Positions 55,921 through 64,000 of a stretch of DNA of 64,000 nucleotides are shown here, one piece after another. The position numbers and the translations under genes were made by a program. Each line of letters begins with the position of its first letter. Positions within the stretch are counted from its first letter, which is position 1. The stretch lies in assembly GCA_030052745.1 (NCBI GenBank), contig JANBVO010000012.1, positions 620,001 to 684,000 on the forward strand, given 5' to 3'. The notes below the pieces were generated by a model. The model had not been told where the DNA came from. It saw nothing but the letters and a program-made list of their open reading frames with translations, and made no database searches. The DNA comes from Pleurostoma richardsiae. Lineage: Eukaryota > Ascomycota > Sordariomycetes > Calosphaeriales > Pleurostomataceae.

Positions 55921-57730
55921 ACGCAATATCCCTGTTACGACGAACGACTCCTGCCTGTATCTTCTTGTTTCATCGGCATACTGGGCGTTTTTGGGAAACT
56001 TGGCTCATGTCACTGGCGGATCGATCCCCCTCGACGACTTAGCGGCGTTTGTACCTTGGTGTAGGGAAGCAATATACAGGGTCACGGTCATGGCGTGACT
56101 TTACTTTGCCGGGAAAGCTGGCAGCTCCCCACGCCGTCCTCTCCTTTGCTACTTTCGCGACACTCCTTGACGCCCGGTTTGTGTGACGACTCATTGCCAC
56201 GGTCTTCCTGATGGTCACTGTTCAGTCACGTCGACATTCAGCACCGCCCGAATTGGTGGAATTTGCCGTGGGTTCTACGTGGGAATCTGAGAGCCGGGCT
56301 TTTTTGTTGGGATGGCATAGTGTGCATGTCATATTTTGATATGTCGAGCGCTGTACCATGTGCCATGGACATGATGCCGCTGTCTGGGGGCTGTGAAGCA
56401 TCTGGAAGCGCTGATTCACTGTATATCACAACAGTTGTCTGGAGACAGCTGGAGGGGCTAGAGCTAGAAGAGAGGGCCCAATGGATCGGTGGGCCTAACC
56501 GGCGTCACCATCCGGGAGGCCGCTCTAGCCATGTCCCGGGCGGAAGTGTGCTGCCGACGGACGGACTGTACTTACACTTTTCATGGATGTCCGGGACAGG
56601 TAATTGATGGATAGACATACTTTATTCAAACTTCTTCACAGACGGGCTCTGTCTTGACACAATTAGCAGTATGCCGGTTGCCTCGCCGGTACAGTCTCCC
56701 CGCGGTGGTCACAGAAGGTATTATGCCGCTGATCCTAAGGATTCTCTGCTGTGAACAGCTGTCTCGTCGTGGTTTCCCCCACAATTAGCGAGCCCCTGGC
56801 GATCAGAGATCTGCCGATCGACGAGGGCTTGTCTGCTCTACCGCCTCTGTTCCATGGTACCGACCGTGCAGCGCCTCCATGCGGACTGAATTCCTTTCCC
56901 TGGTTATCATGGAACTACGTACAATAGAGGTGAAGGTGACGTCGCCGCCGATCGCTCAACCTGAAACAGATGCGCATCTTTGGTAGGTTCGTGCATCTTA
57001 AGATCTGCTCTACGTCGCCCGGCCGAGCCACGTTTTTATCTACCTATGTGGTGCAGGAAGGTGGGTGTTTTCGGGACGGCTAAGGGGAGGGGAGGATGAT
57101 AGGTATATCGCGGTGTTGTGGTTGTGATGGGACGTCTTGGGAAGGGGAGAGATGAACAGCCAGGCAGGCTTCTTTGATGGGCTCAACACTGAGGGGGAAG
57201 GGTTGGGAGGGCGTTGGATCATATAGCCTTAAATTGGAGGGAGTTTGAGCATCTGATGGGTTGGCACAGCGGGTAAAAATGGTGGTGTAGGGGCCTGTTT
57301 TCCAGCCTAGCTGGTTCCTGCGCTTTCCCACATTGTAAAAATGGTCCTGCGAAGGAGCATCTGCGAGGCGTGCCCCCCTGGGGTCAAATCCTAGGTGTGT
57401 CTGGAGGCTGTTTTCTAGTAGTCCGTACCCTCTGCGGAGCGAAATTTTTTGCTGCTTTTTTTCTTTTGTGTAAACTCCATTGCTGAGGCGCTCTGCTCAG
57501 CACGTTACCTCTTGGATGATGTTCCTGGTCTTACGCCGTCCACCGTTCGTTCACCGTAGTTACACCGATCACCGTACACCGTCCACCGTGGTGTAGATTC
57601 CAGGTGTCTCCCGGGCCGGCAATAGCCGAGCCAACGTCATTTCTTCAACATCATCGCCGAGCCCCCATAGCTCTCTCCGTCACCACCTCTGTCCCCCAAG
57701 CAAGTTATACAACATACCGATCCAGCCAAA
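55921..57730. other. Intergenic, Wsc to enoyl-CoA hydratase
   Basis: 1.8 kb with no convincing gene. CACCGT words at 57541-57590 lie upstream of the hydratase gene. The rest shows nothing I can name. Confidence 0.4.
57541..57590. repeat. CACCGT-rich imperfect repeat
   Basis: Five or six CACCGT/CACCGA words with 4-8-nt spacing, about 140-190 nt upstream of the hydratase start. Could be a cluster of binding sites or a slipped minisatellite. Confidence 0.5.
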
Positions 57731-58908
57731 ATGCCTTCCCGCGCGCGCTTATCAACCCCATCATCCCTGGCCCGCCCGCAGCCCCGCCGACTCGTCCTCC
57801 TCAGGGCATCGGCGCCAGCCGCGCGCGCCTGCTACTCCTCCGAGGCGAACCCGGGCCCCCTCGTGCGCGTCACCGACCTGCCGGCGCCCAACACGGGCCA
57901 CATCCGCATCCTGGAGCTCAACCGGCCGTCGGCGCGCAACGCCATCTCGCGGTCGCTGCTGGCGGCGCTGCGGGCCGAGGTCGACGCGGTGCACGCGCAG
58001 TACGACGCCGCCACGGGCGACGAGCTCCCCCGGCCGGGGCGGTTCGGCGGCGCGGCGGGCGCGGACGAGAAGGGCCCTACGAGGGCGCTGGTGCTGGCTA
58101 GCGCGGTGGATACGTGCTTTTGTGCTGGGGCGGACTTGAAGGAGAGGAAGGGATTCTCGGCTGAAGAGTGAGTGGTGCCTGCGTGCCTGGAGCTCCCCTT
58201 GGTCGTCACGTCCAGTTGCGTGACGGAAAAGATACAAACCCCGACTGATTCTTGCTGCACAGGACGAGCGCCTTCCTTACTACCCTCCGTACAACACTCA
58301 CCTCGCTGTCCGCGCTGCCCATCCCCACCATCTCCGCCGTCGGCTCGGTCGCCCTGGGCGGCGGCCTCGAGCTCGCGCTCGCCACGCACTTCCGCGTGCT
58401 CTCCTCCAACGCCGTGGTCGGCCTGCCCGAGACGCGCCTGGGCATCATCCCCGGCGCGGGCGGCACCTACCGCCTGCCCGCCCTCATCGGGATCGGCCGC
58501 GCGCGGGACCTCGTCGTGACGGGGCGGCGGGTTTCCGCGGCGGAGGCGTACTTCCTGGGGCTGGCGGACCGGCTGGTGGAGATCCTGCCGGAGGAGGAGG
58601 AGGAGGAGGGTGCAGAGGGGCAGCAGTCGCCCCCCAAAAAGAAGGGCGAGGGCGGCGGGATGACGCGGGAGCAGGCGGAGAAGATGCTGGGGCGGGCGAG
58701 GCGCGACGTGCTGAGCGAGGCGGTGCGGCTGGCGGGGGAGATCTGCGAGGGCGGGCCGGTGGCGGTGCGGGCGGCGCTGAGGGCGGTGGAGGAGCCGAGG
58801 GAGGAGATGGAGAATTTGATGTATGAGCGGGTGCTGGGCACGGAGGATCGGGATGAGGCGCTCAGGGCTTTTGCAGAGAAGAGGACGCCGGTGTTCAAGG
58901 GGAGATGA
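57731..58908 (+). CDS. Mitochondrial enoyl-CoA hydratase (methylglutaconyl-CoA hydratase-like)
   Basis: Crotonase-fold enzyme, closest in layout to AUH-type methylglutaconyl-CoA hydratases of leucine breakdown. Exons 57731-58167 and 58263-58908 give 360 residues. The first 35 residues are Arg/Ser/Ala-rich without acids (RPQPRRLVLLRASAPAARA), a matrix signal. Crotonase motifs are LNRPSARNAIS, CFCAGADLKERK (oxyanion hole), SVALGGGLELALA and PETRLGIIPGAGGT with the catalytic Glu pair. Two insertions stand out: GRFGGAAGADEKGPT before the third strand, and an acidic-then-basic low-complexity loop near residues 250-275. Very high third-position GC. Activity towards methylglutaconyl-CoA is inferred from family, not proven. 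Confidence 0.9.
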
Positions 58909-59511
58909 GCGGGATCTGTCACGCCTTGGCTGGATACTGTTGGGTCCAGGAACGGGCTGTGGTTCTGGGGAGACGCCCATAAGAGAGCCTTACGCGTCTA
59001 TGCCTTCAAGAAGGCGTGCCTGTTCTACACGTAGGAGTCATGTTTGCTTGATATGTGGCCTATCACTGACAGATTTAAGGTATTGCGTAACACTGCTCGT
59101 CATGAAGTCATCGAGGAACAGGGCGTCGTTACGGGGCTCAAGCGAGCTGCAGCGCAGCGTCTTAGGCTCACAACACGCCTAATGTACACTTTAAGAGAGA
59201 CTAGCGTCCTCTTTCTCTCTTGAGAAACATAGTAATGAGCAGACAATATTTAGAGTCCCTCTTCAATACAATAGATTCGAGACAGCCTCACAGGAACTCC
59301 ACCAAATTTGTTGCCGGTATCCGTGAAAGTATTTACAGATTGACCAAGCACTTAAGTTGAAGGAATTGGAAGTCCTCGAGGACCTGCTCCATGGTATGGA
59401 GGTACGAAGAGCACCGGCCTCAGATGTGACCTATCACACCGCCTTTGACTTCATCTTCTTGACACGAAGACATGACTTTAAGACTGCCTTGAAGAGTACC
59501 GAGGTCCACGA
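58909..59511. other. 3' region between convergent hydratase and NLR genes
   Basis: 603 nt, no gene recognised. Confidence 0.4.
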
Positions 59512-62500
59512 TCAGCTCGTGCTCGCCTTCCTCCATTCATCCAAAGTCTTAAAAGAATCCAGCGTATGTGGGTGATCTGGACCAAGAACTCGTTGGCAAG
59601 CCTGGGCACAACTCCCCATCAACGCCAGGGCATCTGCAAATCGACCTCCGGCATTCCAAGTGTGAGCCAGGTTATTCATGATGGTTAACGTGTTGGGATG
59701 CTCCTCTCCTAGCACCTTCTTTCTCATCTCTAGGGCTTGTATGTCTAACGATTCGGATTCCTCGTACCGGCCTTGGTTCCAAAATGTCAACGCCAGGTTG
59801 TTCATGCTGTTTAACGTGTCGGGATGCTCCTCTCCTAGCACCTTCTTTCTCATCTCTAGGGCTTGTATCTGTAACGGTTCGGCTTCCTCGTACCGGCCTT
59901 GGTTCCAAAATGTCAACGCCAGGTTGTTTATGCTGTTTAACGTGTCGGGATGTTCCTCTCCTAGTACCTTCTTCCTCATCTCTAGGGCTTGTATGTCTAA
60001 CGATTCGGATTCCTCGTACCGGCCTTGGTTCCAAAATGTCAACGCCAGGTTGTTCATGCTGTTTAACGTGTTGGGATGCTCCTCTCCTAGCACCTTCTTT
60101 CTCATCTCTAGGGCTTGTATCTGTAACGGTTCGGATTCCTCGTACCGGCCTTGGTTCCAAAATGTCAACGCCAGGCTGTTCATGCTGTTTAACGTGTCGG
60201 GATGTTCCTCTCCTAGTACCTTCTTCCTCATCTCTAGGGCTTGTATGTCTAATAGTTCGGCTTCTTCGTACCGGCCTTGGTTCCAAAATGTCGACGCCAG
60301 GTTATTCATGCTGTTTAACGTGTCGGGATGCTCCTCTCCTAGTACCTTCTTTCTCATCTCTAGGGCTTGTATCTGTAACGGTTCGGCTTCTTCGTACCGG
60401 CCTTGGTTCCAAAATGTCGACGCCAGGCTGTTCATGCTGTTTAACGTGTCGGGATGTTCCTCTCCTAGTACCTTCTTCCTCATCTCTAGGGCTTGTATGT
60501 CTAATAATTCGGCTTCTTCGTACCGGCCTTGGTTCCAAAATGTCGACGCCAGGTTATTCATGCTGTTTAACGTGTCGGGATGCTCCTCTCCTAATAATGC
60601 CTTACTTAAATTCATTGCTTGCCGGTGCATTTGCTCTGCTTCGGTATATTTTCCCAGGATTGAATAAGCTCGTCCTATGTTATTAAAAAGATCCCCTGTG
60701 GTTGTTTCATCGTTGGAGTCTTTTCGAAATCCCAACGAACTTCTTGCGTGAGGAAGATACGCTATCCATTTGTCTCTATTCCCGTGCTCCGGGATAGGAA
60801 ACACATTGGCAAGCTGTTCAATCACCTCTGTAGCGCAGAATTCTCGCTCTCCTTTCTGCTCCAACCAATTTTGCATCGCTAGTCGTACAAGCCGGTGGAT
60901 ATCGAAGAATTGAGGGTCATTCAGTTCCGTGATGAATGCGTAGGCCTTCAGAGTGCCAATCGCCTCGTCCATATCCAAGTCATCATCCCCAGGTGGTAGT
61001 AAAGACACCGGGATATTCCTCTCTGCGAGAAATGATATAAATCTGAGGTATTGCGCAGCGAGCGGCGCATCACGCGAGATATGATTGAATGATATCAGCC
61101 AAGTCATAGCTATTGGGTTCTTGGACTCCTCAGTGGTCTTATAGCGTCCGCGATCCTCGAAGTCTTTACTCAGAAGCTTGATCAATGCCTTATCGCTGGT
61201 CTGGCAGTGCGTGAAGTATCTGGAAGCTGAAATCCCCGTCTTAGCTATATATGCAGACGCTTGTTTGATTGCCAGGGGCAGGTCGGTGAGGAACTCCAGC
61301 AGCTTATTGGCGCTGTCAGTATCATCCACTTGAGTTGGTTTCACGCCCTTCTTGAGCAGCCCAAGGGATTCGGTCCTGCTCATCTCAGGCACAGCGATGA
61401 TGGCTTGCTCCAGCTCGACAATCCTCGTTGCAACCTGGTAATTTCGGGTTGTCAGGAGGAGGGAACCTCTTCTGCTAAAAGGAAGATAGTCAGCGAGGGC
61501 TGCGTCGTCGAAGAGAAGATCCCAATTGTCTGCATTATCGACGATTAAGAGCCATTCCTGAGTGCTTTCCCGGCTCAAGGCTGTCTTGACTAGCGTCTTG
61601 ACGTCCGCCTTGTCGTCGTCAATCCCCTTCAACTCAAGTTGATGGCCAATCTCCCGATAAGCATTCTCAAATGTGGTTACGTTGAGAGCTGGCACCCAGA
61701 ATATAGAGCAGTGAGGGTGTATCTCACGGAATCTGTACGCGGCCTCGAGGACGATATGTGTCTTGCCGACTCCGCCGAGACCTTGGACCACGGTCCGCTG
61801 GCAGTCGTCTCTGTGCGTACTCGGCGGAATCCTCTCCAAGAGTCGGTGTAAGATCTCAGTGCGCCCGACAAAGCTTTCGTTTCGACCGAACGGGACAATA
61901 AATTTGCCTGTATAGATCTAATCAGCTAATGCTAACTATCCAGGTTGAATCTGTATGATAGAGTGGGTCGCAGCACAAGACTTTACTCACATCCGACCTC
62001 CGTCTCCATATTCTTTACTGTCGCGGGAGGTATCTTGCCGAGTAGCTCCCGGGCAAACACCGCCGCATTCCCAGCTGCATAATGCTTCCACTTATCGTTC
62101 TTGTGGGAATCAGCATAGTCGGAAATGCCGCGTATGACAAGACACTTCCGAGTAGCGTCAACGCCCGCCGCTTCCATCTCGATGCAGTGCACACCACCGC
62201 ACCGCTCGCTGATCCGGTCTCTAAGCTCGCCATCCTGGATGACCGAATTACCGGTAGCAATCCTCCCTTGGTGGAACACAAATTCGCTTTTCTGCTCTTC
62301 CGTGCGCGATTTGCGCTCGACGAGCTTGTCCACATCGCATTCTGAACAATCTGGTCCGTACCCTCCTCCTTCATGGTGATAGTCAGGCATGAAGAGCCTG
62401 TCATGCTCGAGCCCAGGATGGGAGTAGTTTCGTCTCTTGTTGCTCAGCAACCTCCTTAGGTGGCTACTGAAGTCAGTCCGACCCACGTCATGGTCCGAAG

Positions 62501-62993
62501 AAAGTTTGTCGACAGCGTGAAGAAGAGCCCAGTCAGGTCTGTCTACGGTGCCTAGAATCTCGAATTCTCCGTCGACTTTTGATCTGCCGGATTCGTAATA
62601 GACACAGGCGGGTTTCCCATCCCCAGGCCACCCCACAACGACGTCCCCCAGATGGATATCCTGGAGGGCATCAATGGATGGATCACGACTTGGAACGCCA
62701 CCACCTATCCCAACGAGCATCGCCATCTTGATATTGGGGAAGGTCTTGAACATCGATCCCGTCAAACGTCCAGCATAGACATTGCCAGTCATACCGCGTG
62801 GGCAGGTGGCGAGGACTACGTTGTGGCCTGCCATCTTGCCGAATATGTATGTGTTATCGTCGTAGTCGGTGTTATAGGGCGGGGGTGGGTGTTCTTCGTC
62901 GAGCATCAGGCGGGATGGAAGCAGTTCGATATCTGAAACAGGACAAATCCACGCTACGTGGTAGTCTGTCCGGCGGAGTTGCTTTTCGTTCAT
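59512..62993 (-). CDS. NLR protein, PNP_UDP - NB-ARC - TPR
   Basis: Complete NOD-like receptor of the fungal type used in non-self recognition and programmed cell death. Exon 62993-61991 encodes a nucleoside-phosphorylase-like effector domain (WICPVSDIELLPSRLML, MLVGIGGGVPS, GDVVVGWP, IEMEAAGV, RGISDYADSHKNDKW). Exon 61907-59512 encodes an NB-ARC ATPase with P-loop GLGGVGKT (377-384), Walker B LLIVDNAD, SLLLTTRN, LPLAIKQASAYI and a winged helix. TPR repeats of the kinesin-light-chain type follow; 1132 residues in all. The junction gives VGCKFIVPFGRNESFVGR. Seven of nine TPRs (residues 784-1077) are nearly identical. The gene appears intact. Confidence 0.92.
59680..60561 (-). repeat. Seven tandem 126-bp TPR repeats
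   Basis: Seven in-phase 42-codon units within the NLR gene, each with FWNQGRYEE, IQALEMRKKVLGEEHP and TLNS or TLTI. Differences are confined to a few positions. Units 1, 3, 5 and 7 carry LD and units 2, 4 and 6 carry LQ just before IQALE, so the higher-order period is 252 bp. Near-identity at third codon positions shows recent duplication or gene conversion. Confidence 0.95.
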
Positions 62994-63593
62994 CTTGCTC
63001 TATCCCCTGGACGGGGAAGCAGGAAGCAAGACAGAGCGTGATTGAATGTCGCTTTGGATTGGCCCGACCGTCAAGCGGTATCAACTAAGCCTGCGAGACT
63101 GCTTTGGAATTCCGAGACTAAGGGACGGCGACGAAGCCCTCTCTCTGAAGCTTTTGATTCAATGTCTTGAGTGGAAGGGTAATGGACGGGGCGAGAAGGC
63201 TCGGGCTCGGGGGCTGGGGAGCCAAGATAGTCGGGATTGGGCTCCTTTGGCCCCCTATATCTGCATGGAAAGCTGTTGGGTGCCACATTCTGTCTGCCTG
63301 CCTAAAGCCTGCACCTTGCATTGGCTTCCAGGCGTAGTCCGCCAATCAACCCTCGTTGACTGACGGAGGTGGTGTGCAAGACTCTGGGCGTAACGCTCTG
63401 GATGCAGACCGGCCGCGACTGGCTGTGCAGCAGCTGCGCCATGATTGGTGCCAACTTCGCTTTCAGCATCCCGCCAAGCCGAAAACAGGGCTGCTTGGAA
63501 ACTTTCGTCGGTGTGGTCAACCTGCCAGATCCCAAGGCTGAACCATAGCGTAGTTGATAGGTGCCACGTATGAGGCTCAAGAAGTTCAGATGC
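62994..63593. other. Upstream region of the NLR gene
   Basis: 600 nt with the NLR promoter. Short frames on both strands lack recognisable features. Confidence 0.4.
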
Positions 63594-64000
63594 TCAGGTA
63601 GGTCCATACCAAGTCCAGTGTTGCCACTGAAGTACGCGCCGAGCACAGTACATTTTCGATCCTCGCCTGGTTAGGTCTCTTATACCTATCTCAGCCCGAA
63701 CAGTATTATCAGTACAATGCCGGATCCCGTGTGTCATCCTACAATGATGACGGACAAGTTTCGCAAGCATTGGCAAATTGCGACCGACGACAACAACCTC
63801 ACTCTCCATGGATTCCGTCGTTTCAAGACCACACATCTCCTGAACCTTAGGTTCATGGAAGAGGAGATCGCTAAATTGGACCATGTAGTCTATCAGGCTG
63901 GCCTCAGCCTGGGCATCGAGGAATCCCATGGCGACAGACTCGGCTTGAAGTATAGCAGAAGGGACGTAGATGTCCCGAAGATAGAAGAAACTATCACTGA
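63594..64000 (-). CDS. Partial unrecognised protein at the window edge
   Basis: The minus-strand frame is open from the right edge to a stop at 63594. It reads FFYLRDIYVPSAILQAESVA, then MGFLDAQAEASLIDYMVQFSDLL and ESEVVVVGRNLPMLAKLV (given as separate pieces). The mix of hydrophobic and acidic residues looks coding at least down to about 63720; the last 40 codons look less so, and an intron there is likely. I do not recognise the family. The start lies beyond the window. Confidence 0.4.
   Translation of the reverse strand, partial: SDSFFYLRDIYVPSAILQAESVAMGFLDAQAEASLIDYMVQFSDLLFHEPKVQEMCGLETTESMESEVVVVGRNLPMLAKLVRHHCRMTHGIRHCTDNTVRAEIGIRDLTRRGSKMYCARRVLQWQHWTWYGPT

Noticed and set aside
57290-57410. 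Possible tRNA (GGTCAAATCC resembles a T-loop)
   Set aside because: No acceptor, D-arm or anticodon stem pairing could be formed around it.
59680-60561. CRISPR-like regular repeats
   Set aside because: The 126-bp units are contiguous, in-frame and code for TPR helices, with no spacers; the genome is eukaryotic.
59678-60686. Two long plus-strand open frames with repeated blocks
   Set aside because: Antisense to the TPR repeats; their repetition simply mirrors the 126-bp units of the NLR gene.

Overview
The window is nuclear DNA of a filamentous ascomycete (Pezizomycotina, most likely a Sordariomycete-type genome). The evidence is short GT-AG introns of about 47-100 nt with CTAAC/CTGAC-like branch sites, moderately GC-rich coding sequence, single genes on either strand without operons, and fungal hallmark genes: a Wsc-type wall sensor, homoaconitase of the fungal lysine pathway, Zn2Cys6 regulators and NLR/STAND genes. 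Gene models below were built by hand from splice signals and family conservation, so exon junctions are inferences.

Left part (1-32 kb) is mostly conserved housekeeping: a microsomal P450 (236-1828), aldose 1-epimerase, DNA ligase I, eIF3k, the PDCD2/Tsr4 ribosome-assembly chaperone, CCT6, a prenylcysteine lyase-like flavoprotein, VID27, trehalose-6-phosphate synthase, a large esterase-like/CorA-like fusion protein (23006-27353), a small unknown ORF and a membrane-anchored TAP-family hydrolase.

Middle part (32.2-42.2 kb) is the most interesting metabolic region. Six neighbouring genes encode a fumarylacetoacetate-hydrolase-fold enzyme, a Zn2Cys6 transcription factor, a short-chain dehydrogenase, a vicinal-oxygen-chelate (extradiol-type) dioxygenase, an FAD aromatic monooxygenase and a NmrA-like NAD(P)-binding protein. 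Hydroxylase, ring-cleaving dioxygenase, C-C hydrolase and dehydrogenase form a plausible meta-cleavage pathway for a phenolic compound, next to its own regulator. Three of the promoters carry the same kind of site, CGG-N7-CCG, which fits binding by a Zn2Cys6 dimer.

Right part (42.2-64 kb) is a patchwork. It holds decayed ankyrin and NACHT-ankyrin genes, a DEDDh exonuclease-like gene, homoaconitase (LYS4), a 4.2-kb gene-poor stretch leading to the Wsc sensor, a mitochondrial enoyl-CoA hydratase, and a full-length NLR (PNP_UDP - NB-ARC - TPR). The NLR's seven near-identical 42-residue repeats alternate in two flavours, as in rapidly evolving allorecognition genes. A partial unrecognised gene runs off the right edge. 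No tRNA, rRNA, CRISPR array or intact transposon was recognised.
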